This document shows positions 46,449 through 55,786 of a stretch of DNA of 64,000 nucleotides, in pieces (within the stretch, counting starts at the first letter, position 1; every line of letters begins with the position of its first letter). A model generated the notes under the pieces. It was not told the origin of the DNA. It made no database searches and saw only the letters and a program-made list of their open reading frames with translations. The stretch is from Rhodococcus rhodochrous (GTDB lineage: Bacteria > Actinomycetota > Actinomycetes > Mycobacteriales > Mycobacteriaceae), in assembly GCF_014854695.1 (NCBI RefSeq), contig NZ_CP027557.1, forward strand, positions 2,232,001-2,296,000, given 5' to 3'. The translations under genes were made by a program, and so were the position numbers.

Positions 46449-48522
46449 CGGGCTGGGGGTTCGCCTCGTCGGCGGCGACCCGGGCGGGACGCGTGATCGA
46501 CTTGGCGATACTGACCGCGAGTGCGGCGACCACCGTGCCGGCTGCCAGCGCGATCAGGAACCACACGACGCGGTCCATCGCGAACAGCACGAACAATCCG
46601 CCGTGGGGAGCGGTGAGCGTGACACCCGTCGCCATGACGATGCCGCCGGTCACGGCGCCGCCGAGCATCATCGACGGGATCACCCGGAACGGGTCGGCCG
46701 CCGCGAACGGGATGGCGCCCTCCGAGATGAACGATGCACCGAGCAGCCATGCGGCCTTGCCGTTCTCGCGTTCGGCCGTGCTGTAGAGACGCGGACGCAC
46801 CAGCGACGACAGCGCCATTGCGAGCGGGGGAACCATACCGGCGGCCATGACCGCCGCCATGATCTCGAGCGAACCGGTGTTGGCGACGTCGAGACCGGCG
46901 ACCGCGAAGGCGTAGGCGGCCTTGTTGACCGGCCCGCCGAGGTCGAAGCACATCATCAGGCCGAGGATCGCACCGAGCAGCACCGCGGAACCGCCGGACA
47001 GACCGTTGAGCCAGTCGGTGAGACCGGTCGTGATCGCGGCCAGCGGGCGACCGAGCAGCAGGAACATGAGCCCACCGACGATCAGGCTCGCAAGCAGCGG
47101 GATGATCACCACGGGCATCAGGCCGCGCGCCCAGGTGGGCAGCGGGATACGGCCGACCCACAGGGCCGCGAAGCCGGCGATGATGCCGCCGACCAGACCG
47201 CCGATGAAACCGGCGCCGACGAAGACGGCCACCGCACCGGCGGTGAAGCCCGGAGCCAGACCCGGACGGTCCGCGATCGCGAAGGCGATGTACCCGGCCA
47301 GTGCCGGGACGAGGAACGAGAACGCCAACGAGCCGATCTGGTACAGCACCGCACCGAGATAGGCGCCGAGCCCACCTTCGGGCAGGTTGGTGAGCGTGTT
47401 GTCGAGGACGATGTCGGCGGCCGAGTCGGTGATGTCGGGACCGGCGAGCAGGAAGCCCAGAGCGATGAGCAGACCACCGGCCGCGACGAACGGGATCATG
47501 TAGCTCACGCCGGTGAGCAGGATCTGCCGCAGCCGGGTACCCCAGCCGAGGTCGCTGCCGCTCTCCGACTCACCCGCCGGGGCGCCCGCGGTGCCCTCGA
47601 CGGTGCGTGCGGACGGATCGGTGGCGGCCCGCAGGGCCTCGCCGACCATGGTGTCCGGTTCGTTGATCGCGCGCTTGACGCCCGATGCGATCACGGGCTT
47701 CCCGGCGAACCGTTCGCGGCCCTTGACGCCCACGTCGGTGGCGAAGATGACGGCGTCGGCGCCGGCGATCACGTCGGCGGACAGGGGAGTGCTGCCGCTC
47801 GATCCCTGTGTCTCCACCCGGACCGTCACGCCCGCGCGTTCACCGGCGGCGGCCAGCGCGTCGGCGGCCATGTAGGTGTGCGCGATACCGGTCGGGCACG
47901 CGGTGACCGCGACGATCGTGCGGCCTCCGGGCTGTTCCGCGCTCTGCGGAGGCGCGACCGCCGGCTTCGCGGAGGCTGCCGGTGCCGGCTGCTGCGGCGC
48001 TGCGGTCGCGCCGGCAGCAGCGCTGCTCGACGGCGCCGGTCGGGGCGGGAGGACGTCCTCGACCAGCGCGATGACCTCGTCCGCGGACGCGGCCGCGCGC
48101 AGCGACGCGACGAAGTCCGGGCGCACGAGTGCACGAGCGAGAGCGGTGAGCAGCTTCATGTGGTCGCCGCCCGCACCTTCGGGCGCGGCGATGAGGAAGA
48201 CGAGGTCGGCGGGTCCGTCGGGCGCACCGAAGTCGGCCTTCGGGGACAACCGGGCGAAACCGAGCGACGGTGTGGTCACTGCTTCGCTGCGTGCGTGCGG
48301 GATCGCGATCCCGCCGGGAAGACCCGTGGCGGACTTGGCCTCCCGTTCGAGAACGGCCGCGGTGAGTGCGTCGGCGTCGGACGCGCGACCGTTCGCTGCG
48401 AGACGCTCGGCGAGCGCGGCGATGACGGAGTTCTTGTCGGATCCCAGGTCGGCATCGAGCGAGACGAGTTCCGTGCCGATGATCGAGGAACCGCCTGCGG
48501 AGCCGGAGGTGGTGTCGGACAT
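46432..48522 (-). CDS. fruA: PTS fructose transporter, fused EIIABC
   Basis: A 696-residue membrane permease that imports fructose as fructose-1-phosphate. In order: EIIA (about 15-160) with His76 in GIAIPHAR, an Ala/Pro linker, EIIB (about 200-300) with Cys209 in TACPTGIAHTYMAADAL, and EIIC (about 345-680) with eight or more helices. Order A-B-C is usual in actinobacterial FruA. The ATG lies 8 nt from the fruK stop. Its last five codons are repeated downstream. Confidence 0.96.
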   Translation of the reverse strand: MSDTTSGSAGGSSIIGTELVSLDADLGSDKNSVIAALAERLAANGRASDADALTAAVLEREAKSATGLPGGIAIPHARSEAVTTPSLGFARLSPKADFGAPDGPADLVFLIAAPEGAGGDHMKLLTALARALVRPDFVASLRAAASADEVIALVEDVLPPRPAPSSSAAAGATAAPQQPAPAASAKPAVAPPQSAEQPGGRTIVAVTACPTGIAHTYMAADALAAAGERAGVTVRVETQGSSGSTPLSADVIAGADAVIFATDVGVKGRERFAGKPVIASGVKRAINEPDTMVGEALRAATDPSARTVEGTAGAPAGESESGSDLGWGTRLRQILLTGVSYMIPFVAAGGLLIALGFLLAGPDITDSAADIVLDNTLTNLPEGGLGAYLGAVLYQIGSLAFSFLVPALAGYIAFAIADRPGLAPGFTAGAVAVFVGAGFIGGLVGGIIAGFAALWVGRIPLPTWARGLMPVVIIPLLASLIVGGLMFLLLGRPLAAITTGLTDWLNGLSGGSAVLLGAILGLMMCFDLGGPVNKAAYAFAVAGLDVANTGSLEIMAAVMAAGMVPPLAMALSSLVRPRLYSTAERENGKAAWLLGASFISEGAIPFAAADPFRVIPSMMLGGAVTGGIVMATGVTLTAPHGGLFVLFAMDRVVWFLIALAAGTVVAALAVSIAKSITRPARVAADEANPQPVAARS

Positions 48523-48530
48523 GACGTTCC

Positions 48531-49520
48531 TTAGGAGTGGGAGGGGAGCGGTCGGGGTCGGCGGTGGACGTCGGTGACGTGCACTCGGGATGGATCGACG
48601 GAATCGGGTGTGGGCAGGGCTGTTCCGGGGAGCGTGACGGCTGCGGTCCCGTACGCCACGGCGAGACGCAGGCACTCGTCGGGGGTGTGACCGGCCTGCT
48701 CGGCGAGCAGATATCCGGCGAGCGACGAGTCGCCCGCGCCGACCGTGCTGCGGACCGTGACGTCGTCGGCGGTGGCCCGCCACGCGCCGGTGGCGGTGAC
48801 CAGCACTGCGCCCGCACCGCCGAGTGTCGCGAGCACCGCGCCGACACCACGTTCCACCAGCACCCGTCCCGCGTCGACCACGGCGCCGACGTCTCCTGCG
48901 GCGGCGCCGGATTCGAGTTCGTGGGCGTCGGCGCCGGTGAGCTGGGCCAGTTCGTCGGAGTTCGGCTTGATCACGTCGGGGGCCGCCGCGGGGAACCGCT
49001 CGGCGAGGGCGAGCAGTGGCCGCTCGGAGGTGTCGACCGCGATGCGGCATCCGAGACCGCGCAGGGCACCCACGAGATCGGCATACCACGACTCGGGCAC
49101 ACCGGGAGGAAGAGAACCGGACAGGACGGTCCACGCGGCTCCCTGCGCGCATTCCAGCAGGACTGCGCGCAACTCGCCGAGTGTGCGTCCGGTGCAGGGG
49201 GTTCCGGGTTCGTTGAGCTTGGTGGTGGTGCCGTCGGGTTCGGCGACCGTGATGTTGTTGCGCGTCGGCCCGGAGGTGGGCACGGCCCGATGGGCGATGC
49301 CCTGCTCGTCCAGCGCGGCGAGCAGAGGATCGCCGGCGTTGGCCGGGAGAACGGCGACGACCTCGGTCGTCGCGGCGTGCAGCACACGGGCGACGTTGAT
49401 CCCCTTGCCGCCCGGATCGACGGTGGATCGCTCGGTGCGATGCACCCTCCCGCGCTCGAGCGGGCCCGTCAGCCCGACCGTGCGATCGAGACTGGGGTTG
49501 GCCGTGAGCGTGACGATCAT
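48531..49520 (-). CDS. fruK: 1-phosphofructokinase
   Basis: A 329-residue PfkB-family kinase that converts fructose-1-phosphate to fructose-1,6-bisphosphate. The N-terminal substrate motif PGGKGINVARVL and the C-terminal catalytic motif VRSTVGAGDSSLAGYL with its general-base aspartate are present. The start overlaps the fruR stop by 4 nt (ATGA). The C-terminal tail (RPRPLPSHS) is variable. Confidence 0.95.
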   Translation of the reverse strand: MIVTLTANPSLDRTVGLTGPLERGRVHRTERSTVDPGGKGINVARVLHAATTEVVAVLPANAGDPLLAALDEQGIAHRAVPTSGPTRNNITVAEPDGTTTKLNEPGTPCTGRTLGELRAVLLECAQGAAWTVLSGSLPPGVPESWYADLVGALRGLGCRIAVDTSERPLLALAERFPAAAPDVIKPNSDELAQLTGADAHELESGAAAGDVGAVVDAGRVLVERGVGAVLATLGGAGAVLVTATGAWRATADDVTVRSTVGAGDSSLAGYLLAEQAGHTPDECLRLAVAYGTAAVTLPGTALPTPDSVDPSRVHVTDVHRRPRPLPSHS

Positions 49521-50284
49521 GCCGTCACCACCTCGATTCCGTGTTCGATGAGTTGCCGGCGGTCGGTGTCGTCGAGATCGGTGTCGGTGACCAGGACGTC
49601 GATCGGTTCGAGCGACGCGAAGCTCAGCAGATTGCGCCGACCGACCTTCGACGAATCGGCGACCACGACGACCCGGTCGGCGGTGCGCACCATCGCGCGC
49701 TTGACCGCGGCCTCGTCGGCGTCGGGGGTGGACAGGCCGTGGTCGATGCTCAGCGCGTTGGTGCCGATGAACGCCACGTCGACGTGCACCGTCGACAAGG
49801 TGGCGAGAGCCTCGGCGCCCACCGCGGCCTGCGTGACACCGCGGACGCGACCGCCGAGCAGGTGCAGTTGCACGGTGCTCATCGCGGCGAGGCGCGCGGC
49901 GATCGGCACCGAGTTGGTGACGACGGTGAGGTCGACCTCGGGCGGCAGCGCTCCGACGATCCTGCCGGTCGTGGTGCCGGCGTCGAAGAGCACGCTTCCG
50001 CCGGACGGCGGGAGGAAGGACGTGGCGGCGGCGGCGATGCGGTCCTTGTGTTCGGCGCGGGTGTGTTCGCGCTCGGAGAGGGCCGGCTCGGCCACCGGGA
50101 GCGAGGCGGCCGGGATCGCGCCGCCGTGGACGCGCCGCACGAGGCCCAGGCGTTCGAGGTGGGCGAGGTCGCGGCGCACGGTCTCGGTGGTGACGCCGTA
50201 CCGGTCGGCGAGCACTGCGACCGATACGCGGCCACGTGCCGCTACCAGCGCTGCGATCGCCTGCTGCCGTTCCTCTGCGTACAC
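49517..50284 (-). CDS. fruR: DeoR-family fructose operon repressor
   Basis: A 255-residue DeoR/GlpR-type regulator: N-terminal helix-turn-helix (RQQAIAALVAARGRVSVAVL then GVTTETVRRDLAHLERLG) and a C-terminal sugar-phosphate sensor with DAGTTTGRI and IGTNALS. Fructose-1-phosphate is the probable effector (inference). GTG 50284 is chosen because AGGAG lies 5 nt before it; a GTG at 50290 is inside that ribosome binding site. First gene of the minus-strand operon, divergent from ptsI. Confidence 0.92.
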   Translation of the reverse strand: MYAEERQQAIAALVAARGRVSVAVLADRYGVTTETVRRDLAHLERLGLVRRVHGGAIPAASLPVAEPALSEREHTRAEHKDRIAAAATSFLPPSGGSVLFDAGTTTGRIVGALPPEVDLTVVTNSVPIAARLAAMSTVQLHLLGGRVRGVTQAAVGAEALATLSTVHVDVAFIGTNALSIDHGLSTPDADEAAVKRAMVRTADRVVVVADSSKVGRRNLLSFASLEPIDVLVTDTDLDDTDRRQLIEHGIEVVTA

Positions 50285-50320
50285 CGACACTCCTGGGGGT
50301 ACCCGATTTGTGGGGAAACA

Positions 50321-50340
50321 ATGTTGGTTTATGTTGTTTT
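50321..50340. promoter_or_regulatory. Tandem 10-bp operator repeats between fruR and ptsI
   Basis: ATGTTGGTTT followed directly by ATGTTGTTTT, one helical turn apart. Repeats of this type are usual for DeoR-family proteins, so this is a candidate FruR or SugR site. Confidence 0.5.
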
Positions 50341-50353
50341 ACGCCTGTCTGTG

Positions 50354-50381
50354 TTGACATGTCAAGGCGTCCGAGTAATCT
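50354..50381 (+). promoter_or_regulatory. ptsI promoter
   Basis: TTGACA (50354-50359), a 16-bp spacer and TAATCT (50376-50381). The -35 lies within the perfect palindrome TTGACATGTCAA (50354-50365), a possible second operator. GAGGAG precedes the ATG at 50417. Confidence 0.65.
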
Positions 50382-50416
50382 GAGTCACAACGAACTACTG
50401 CGGTGAGGAGATCTCC

Positions 50417-52084
50417 ATGGAGCAGTCGGTGTCCGTCCTGCACGGCACCCCCGTCGTCCCCGGTATCGGATACGGGCCGGTCATCCGTCCCGTCGCGCGT
50501 CCTGTGGTCCCGGCGCAGGGCGCCTCGATCCCCGACACGGCGCGCGAGGCCGAGGTGGGCCGGTTCGAGGACGCCGCGAAGGTCGTGGCCGAGCGGCTGC
50601 GGGCCCGCGCCTCGCGTGCATCGGGTGCCGCGGCAGAAGTGCTCCAGGCCACCGCTGTGCTGGTCGAGGACCGCGCCTGGCGCGGGGCGGCCGCGACGAA
50701 GATCCGGTCCGGATCCGACGCGGTCGGCGCCACCGTCGCTGCCACCGACCAGTTCGCGGCCCTGTTCGAGAAGATGGGCGGGCTGCAGGCCGAGCGGGTC
50801 ACCGACCTGCTCGACATCCGCGACCGCGTGATCGCCGAACTGCAGGGAGCCCCCGAACCCGGTCTCGAGATGCCCGATTCGCCGTCCGTGCTCCTCGCGG
50901 CCGATCTCGCACCCGCCGACACCGCCGGACTCGACCCGTCCGTCGTCGTCGCGCTGGCCACCTCCCTCGGAGGACCCACGAGCCACACCGCGATCATCGC
51001 GCGCCAGCTCGGCATCCCGTGCGTCGTCGCGGTGGCCGGTCTCGACGATGTCCCGGCCGGCACCGAGGTGCTGGTCGACGGCGCGACGGGCCGGATCGTG
51101 CTCTCCCCGGACGGCGCCGAGGCCGCAGCCGAGGTCGAACGCGACCGCGTCGAGCGCGAGCGGGTGGCGGGCTGGTCCGGCCCCGGCGCCACCGCCGACG
51201 GTCACCCGGTCGAGATCCTCGCCAACGTGCAGGACGGAGCCGGTGCCGTCGCGGCGCGCCGGACGCCGGCGCAGGGCATCGGACTGTTTCGCACCGAGCT
51301 GTGCTTCCTCGACCGCGACACCGAACCGACGGTGGACGAGCAGGCCGACATCTATGCGGAGGTCTTCGAGGCGTTCGACGGGCGGAAGGTCGTCCTGAGG
51401 ACCCTCGACGCCGGATCCGACAAGCCCCTCCGGTTCGCCAACCACCCCGACGAGCACAATCCCGCCCTCGGCGTCCGCGGCATCCGCATCACGACCACGG
51501 CGCCGGGAGTCCTCGATCGTCAGCTCGACGCAGTGGCCGCGGCCGCCTCGCGCACCGGCGCCACGCCGTGGGTCATGGCGCCGATGGTGGCGACCGTCTC
51601 GGAGGCCGCCGATTTCGCCGCACGCGTGCGCGAGCGCGGACTGTCACCGGGTGTCATGATCGAGGTTCCGTCCGCCGCCCTGCTCGCCGACCGATTGCTC
51701 GAACACCTGGACTTCCTGTCGATCGGCACCAACGACCTCGCCCAGTACACGATGGCGGCCGACCGGATGTCGCCGCAGCTGGCCGCACTCACCGACCCGT
51801 GGCAGCCCGCGGTGCTCGCGCTGGTGGCCCGCGCGGCGCAGGCCGGGGCGGCCGCGGGCAAGCCGGTCGGGGTGTGCGGCGAAGCCGCGGCCGACCCGCT
51901 CCTCGCCTGCGTCCTGGCCGGAATGGGCGTGACCTCCCTGTCGTGCGCGGCGTCGGCAGTGACGGGTGTCGGCGCCCGGCTCTCCTCGGTCCCGATGGAC
52001 CGTTGCCGTGAGGCGGCCGAGGCGGTCCTCGCGAGCGACGACCCCGTCGCGGCACGTGCCGCGGCAGCGAAACTGCTGGACTGA
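50417..52084 (+). CDS. ptsI: PTS Enzyme I (phosphoenolpyruvate-protein phosphotransferase)
   Basis: A 555-residue enzyme that takes phosphate from phosphoenolpyruvate and passes it to HPr. The phosphorylated residue is His190 in GGPTSHTAIIAR; the C-terminal PEP-binding barrel has GIGLFRTELCFLDR, FLSIGTNDLAQY and a near-terminal GVCGEAAADP motif with the catalytic cysteine. It is transcribed away from the fru operon under its own promoter and probably co-regulated with it. Confidence 0.96.
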   Translation: MEQSVSVLHGTPVVPGIGYGPVIRPVARPVVPAQGASIPDTAREAEVGRFEDAAKVVAERLRARASRASGAAAEVLQATAVLVEDRAWRGAAATKIRSGSDAVGATVAATDQFAALFEKMGGLQAERVTDLLDIRDRVIAELQGAPEPGLEMPDSPSVLLAADLAPADTAGLDPSVVVALATSLGGPTSHTAIIARQLGIPCVVAVAGLDDVPAGTEVLVDGATGRIVLSPDGAEAAAEVERDRVERERVAGWSGPGATADGHPVEILANVQDGAGAVAARRTPAQGIGLFRTELCFLDRDTEPTVDEQADIYAEVFEAFDGRKVVLRTLDAGSDKPLRFANHPDEHNPALGVRGIRITTTAPGVLDRQLDAVAAAASRTGATPWVMAPMVATVSEAADFAARVRERGLSPGVMIEVPSAALLADRLLEHLDFLSIGTNDLAQYTMAADRMSPQLAALTDPWQPAVLALVARAAQAGAAAGKPVGVCGEAAADPLLACVLAGMGVTSLSCAASAVTGVGARLSSVPMDRCREAAEAVLASDDPVAARAAAAKLLD

Positions 52085-52087
52085 GCG

Positions 52088-52133
52088 GCGCGGCCGGGAC
52101 GGCCGATTCCGCGCGGCCGGGGCGGCCTGTTCT
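52088..52133 (+). repeat. 23-bp tandem repeat after ptsI
   Basis: Two 23-nt copies beginning GCGCGGCCGGG (52088-52110 and 52111-52133), 19 of 23 bases identical, 4 nt after the ptsI stop. Confidence 0.65.
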
Positions 52134-52155
52134 ACGCCGCTGATGCTCCCGGTTC

Positions 52156-52161
52156 TACGAT
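52156..52161 (+). promoter_or_regulatory. -10 element of the uracil permease gene
   Basis: TACGAT lies 8 nt before GTG 52170; probably leaderless. Confidence 0.45.
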
Positions 52162-52169
52162 GACCTGTC

Positions 52170-53462
52170 GTGACCGAACGAGCAAGCACGACCGGACGCA
52201 CGACCACACGCCGCGGCTGGACCCTGCACGGCGACGGGCGTCGCATCAACCCCGGTGCGGTGGTCGCACCGCACGAGCGACTGTCGTGGCCGCGCACCGT
52301 CGGCATCGGGATGCAGCACGTCATCGCGATGTTCGGCGCCACCCTGCTCGTGCCGACGATCACGGGCTTCCCGGTCACGACGACGCTGCTGTTCTCCGGA
52401 ATCGGCACCGCGCTGTTCCTGATCATCACGCGCGGCCGGGTGCCCAGCTATCTCGGCTCGTCGTTCGCGTTCATCGCGCCGCTCAGCGCCTCGGCCGGTT
52501 CCGGTCCGGCAGCGCAGCTCGGCGGGATCGTCGCCGTCGGCATCGTGCTGGTGCTCATCGGTCTCGTGGTCAAAGCGGCAGGTTCGCGCATCATCGACGC
52601 GGTCATGCCGCCGGTGGTCACCGGGGCGATCGTCGCCCTCATCGGCCTCAACCTCGCGCCGACCGCCACCGGATCGTTCGAAGCCCAACCGCTCGTCGCC
52701 ACGATCACGCTCGTGGTCACGCTGCTCGTGACGGTGGTCGGCCCGGGCATGCTCGGCCGCCTCGGCATCCTCGTCGGTGTGATCGTCGGATGGATCTTCG
52801 CGGCGTTCACCGGCGCGATCGCGTCCGAACGCATCGACGCCATGCGCGAGGCGGCCTGGTTCGGCCTGCCGGATCTGCACGGCCCCACCTTCGAACTGTC
52901 GGTAGTGCTGCTGGCGCTGCCCGTCGTCGTCGTGTTGGTCGCGGAGAACGTCGGCCACGTCAAGGCGGTCGCCGCCATGACCGGTCGGAACCTCGACGAC
53001 ATGGCCGGCAACGCGCTCATCGCGGACGGCCTCGCGACCACCCTCGCCGGTGCGGGCGGCGGTTCGGGCACGACCACCTACGCCGAGAACATCGGCGTCA
53101 TGGCGGCCACGCGCGTGTACTCGACCGCTGCATACGCCGTTGCGGCGGTCACCGCCGTCGTGCTGGCCTTCTCGCCGAAGTTCGGTGCGCTGGTGTTCAC
53201 CGTGCCCGACGGTGTCCTCGGCGGCGCGACCCTCGTGCTCTACGGCCTGATCGGCATCCTCGGTGTCCGCATCTGGACGGAGGCGAAGGTCGACTTCACG
53301 GATCCGGTCAACCTCACGGTCGCGGCCGCGGCGCTCGTCGCCGGCATCGGCGACCTGACCCTGTCGATCGGCTCGGTCGAACTCGGCGGTATCGCCTGGG
53401 GTTCGATCGGCATCCTCGTCGCGTACCCGCTGCTGCGCAGACTCGCGGATCTGCGCCGGTGA
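52170..53462 (+). CDS. uraA: Uracil permease (NCS2 family, UraA-like)
   Basis: A 430-residue nucleobase:cation symporter of the NCS2 family with about 14 membrane segments. Family motifs are MQHVIAMFGATLLVPTITG in helix 1 and VLVAENVGHVKAVAAMTGRN, whose acidic residue binds the base; AGGGSGTTTYAENIGVMA follows. Uracil specificity is inferred from similarity to UraA. It stands alone between ptsI and the acyl-CoA dehydrogenase; no pyrimidine regulator site was seen. Confidence 0.9.
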   Translation: MTERASTTGRTTTRRGWTLHGDGRRINPGAVVAPHERLSWPRTVGIGMQHVIAMFGATLLVPTITGFPVTTTLLFSGIGTALFLIITRGRVPSYLGSSFAFIAPLSASAGSGPAAQLGGIVAVGIVLVLIGLVVKAAGSRIIDAVMPPVVTGAIVALIGLNLAPTATGSFEAQPLVATITLVVTLLVTVVGPGMLGRLGILVGVIVGWIFAAFTGAIASERIDAMREAAWFGLPDLHGPTFELSVVLLALPVVVVLVAENVGHVKAVAAMTGRNLDDMAGNALIADGLATTLAGAGGGSGTTTYAENIGVMAATRVYSTAAYAVAAVTAVVLAFSPKFGALVFTVPDGVLGGATLVLYGLIGILGVRIWTEAKVDFTDPVNLTVAAAALVAGIGDLTLSIGSVELGGIAWGSIGILVAYPLLRRLADLRR

Positions 53463-53483
53463 CCGGAACCCGGCGCATCGGCC

Positions 53484-53541
53484 GACACCGACCCGTGCCC
53501 GCGGGTCGTTCGATACCGACGCGTGCCCGCCGGGGTCGTCC
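53484..53541 (+). repeat. 28-30 bp imperfect tandem repeat
   Basis: Two units beginning GAYACCGACSCGTGCCCGC (53484-53511 and 53512-53541), differing by a 2-nt insertion and a few substitutions, in the gap after the uracil permease gene. Confidence 0.6.
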
Positions 53542-53633
53542 GGGTCACAAAATGCGCTCGGTTGTGTCAGCGTCACCGCGCGCTCGTCTGCATACCGTGA
53601 GTATGTCGAACGACGTCTCACACAGGAGCGCAG

Positions 53634-54776
53634 ATGGAACGCACCCTTTTCGAGCCCGAGCACGACCTCTTCCGGGAGTCGTACCGGAAGTTCCTCGAAC
53701 AGGAGGTGGCCCCCTTCCACGAGCAGTGGGAGAAGGACAAGATCGTCGACCGTGAGGTGTGGAAGAAGGCCGGCGCGCAGGGCTTCCTCGGCATGGCGGT
53801 GCCGGAGGAGTACGGCGGCGGTGGCATGGACGACTTCCGCTACAACGCCATCATGGCCGAGGAGACCACCAAGCTGGGCTTCAGCGGTCTGGGCTTCATG
53901 CTGCACAACGATGTCGTCGCTCCCTACCTGCTCGAGCTCGCCGACGAGGAGCAGAAGAAGCGCTGGCTCCCCGGCTTCTGTTCGGGTGAGCTGATCACGG
54001 CCATCGCGATGACCGAGCCCGGCACCGGCAGCGACCTGCAGGGCATCAAGACCCGCGCGGTGCGCGACGGTGACGACTGGGTCCTCAACGGCGCCAAGAC
54101 GTTCATCACCAACGGCATCCACTCGGATCTGGTGATCGTCGTCGCCTGCACCGATCCGGAGAAGGGCGCCCAGGGCTTCTCGCTGCTCGTCGTCGAGCGC
54201 GGCATGCCGGGCTTCGAGCGGGGACGCAACCTTGACAAGATCGGCCTCGACGCGCAGGACACGGCGGAGCTCAGCTTCAACGACGTCCGCGTCCCGGCGG
54301 CCAACCTCCTCGGCCAGGAGGGCATGGGTTTCATCTACCTGATGCAGAACCTGCCGCAGGAACGCCTCGCGATCGCTGTCGTCGCCGCTGCCGCGATGGA
54401 ACGCGTGCTCGACGACACGATCCAGTACTGCCGCGACCGCAAGGCCTTCGGCAAGCCGATCGGCAAGTTCCAGAACACCCGCTTCGAGCTCGCCGAGCTC
54501 GCCACCGAGACCCAGCTGGCCCGGGTGTTCGTGGACCGGTGCATCGAGCTGCTCAACGAGAAGAAGCTCACCGTCCAGGAGGCCGCGATGGCCAAGTACT
54601 GGACCACCGACAAGCAGGTCGAGCTGATCGACCGCTGCCTGCAGCTGCACGGCGGCTACGGCTACATGCGTGAGTACCCGGTCGCCAAGGCGTACCTCGA
54701 TGCCCGCGTGCAGAAGATCTACGGCGGCACGAACGAGATCATGAAGGAAGTCATCGGGCGCGGCCTCAACGTCTGA
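53634..54776 (+). CDS. Acyl-CoA dehydrogenase (FadE20-like, long-chain/isovaleryl type)
   Basis: A 380-residue FAD enzyme that introduces the alpha-beta double bond in acyl-CoA. The motifs AMTEPGTGSDLQGIKT and QLHGGYGYMREYPV are present. Where medium-chain enzymes carry catalytic Glu (YEGT) this protein has YGGTNE, so the base is probably the Glu of LPQERL, as in long-chain and isovaleryl enzymes. Position matches mycobacterial fadE20. The exact substrate is unknown. ATG 53634 has a GGAG-like site (AGGAGCGCAG) upstream. Confidence 0.93.
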   Translation: MERTLFEPEHDLFRESYRKFLEQEVAPFHEQWEKDKIVDREVWKKAGAQGFLGMAVPEEYGGGGMDDFRYNAIMAEETTKLGFSGLGFMLHNDVVAPYLLELADEEQKKRWLPGFCSGELITAIAMTEPGTGSDLQGIKTRAVRDGDDWVLNGAKTFITNGIHSDLVIVVACTDPEKGAQGFSLLVVERGMPGFERGRNLDKIGLDAQDTAELSFNDVRVPAANLLGQEGMGFIYLMQNLPQERLAIAVVAAAAMERVLDDTIQYCRDRKAFGKPIGKFQNTRFELAELATETQLARVFVDRCIELLNEKKLTVQEAAMAKYWTTDKQVELIDRCLQLHGGYGYMREYPVAKAYLDARVQKIYGGTNEIMKEVIGRGLNV

Positions 54777-54790
54777 GGCACGTACGAGAA

Positions 54791-54829
54791 AGGCCGGGGT
54801 GGCTCCGCTCAGCGGAGCCACCCCGGCCT
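54791..54829. terminator. Bidirectional terminator between fadE and lexA
   Basis: A perfect 18-bp stem with a TCA loop (54791-54808 with 54812-54829), between convergent genes. Confidence 0.9.
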
Positions 54830-54855
54830 CGTTCGTCTCCGGGTGGGGCCGGGAG

Positions 54856-55566
54856 TCAGATCTTGCGGACGACGGTGACGACCTTGCCGAGGATGACCGC
54901 GTCGTTGCCCGGGATCGGTTCGAACATCGGGTTGTGCGGCATGAGCCAGACGTCGCCGTCGACTCGCTTGAACGTCTTGACGGTGGCCTCGCCGTCGAGC
55001 ATCGCGGCGACGATGTCGCCGTTGTCGGCGACGTTCTGCTGCCGGACGACCACCCAGTCGCCGTCGCAGATCGCCGCGTCGATCATCGACTGACCGACGA
55101 CCTTGAGCAGGAACAGCGAGCCCTGACCGACGAGTTCGCGCGGCAGCGGGAAGACGTCCTCGACCGATTCCTCGGCGAGGATCGGACCGCCGGCCGCGAT
55201 GCGGCCGACGACGGGAACCATTGCCGCCGAAGGGATGTCGTCGGCCGACGAGCCGGCGACCACCTCGGGGGAGGACTCGGGTGCGGGGGTGGGCTCGAGA
55301 TCGCGGACGTCAACGGCGCGCGGACGGTTCGGGTCCCGGCGCAGGAAGCCCTTCCGTTCGAGCGTGCGGAGCTGGTGCGCGACGGAGGACGTGGAGTTCA
55401 GTCCGACGGCGTCGCCGATCTCGCGGATGCTCGGTGGGTACCCCCGTTCGCTGACGGAATCGCGGATGACCTCGAGCACACGACGCTGACGCTCGGTGAG
55501 GCTCGCGGTGGGATCGTCGGTCGCGGGTCCGCCCCGGCGGGCTGTGGATGTTCCGTCCGCCTTCAT
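54856..55566 (-). CDS. lexA: SOS repressor LexA
   Basis: A 236-residue repressor. N-terminal winged helix ([20 protein letters not shown] then [19 protein letters not shown]). Cleavage site Ala125-Gly126 (RIAAGGP); catalytic Ser160 (GQSMID) and Lys197 (ATVKTFK). RecA filaments trigger its self-cleavage, releasing recA, lexA and the divergent LysM gene. A near-consensus SOS box lies 73 nt upstream, over its promoter. Confidence 0.97.
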   Translation of the reverse strand: MKADGTSTARRGGPATDDPTASLTERQRRVLEVIRDSVSERGYPPSIREIGDAVGLNSTSSVAHQLRTLERKGFLRRDPNRPRAVDVRDLEPTPAPESSPEVVAGSSADDIPSAAMVPVVGRIAAGGPILAEESVEDVFPLPRELVGQGSLFLLKVVGQSMIDAAICDGDWVVVRQQNVADNGDIVAAMLDGEATVKTFKRVDGDVWLMPHNPMFEPIPGNDAVILGKVVTVVRKI

Positions 55567-55638
55567 CGTGACCTCCGTGCGGCGAGTGTCGGATGGGTTG
55601 CAAGTTGCCTTCGAATCTATCGAGATCCCGCGCGTATA

Positions 55639-55654
55639 TCAAACAGATGTTCGA
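55639..55654 (-). promoter_or_regulatory. SOS box of lexA
   Basis: TCAAACAGATGTTCGA differs from TCGAAC-N4-GTTCGA at one base. On the minus strand it is followed by TATACG, a likely -10, so LexA would control its own gene. Confidence 0.78.
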
Positions 55655-55704
55655 GATTCACCCTCCGAGGAGGTGTCGTCGGGGTGCGACTCGTGGTAGA
55701 ACAT

Positions 55705-55736
55705 TCGAACAGACTTTCGTTCGAACACATGATCGA
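55705..55736 (+). promoter_or_regulatory. Composite SOS box of the LysM gene
   Basis: TCGAACACATGATCGA (55721-55736) is an SOS box with one changed base. An extra TCGAAC (55705-55710) pairs with GTTCGA (55719-55724) at N8 spacing. Together they make overlapping LexA half-sites before the divergent gene. Confidence 0.65.
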
Positions 55737-55786
55737 GTGACCGAACGGGGTCGGGAGACCACGCACAGCGACACGGAGGATTTCCG

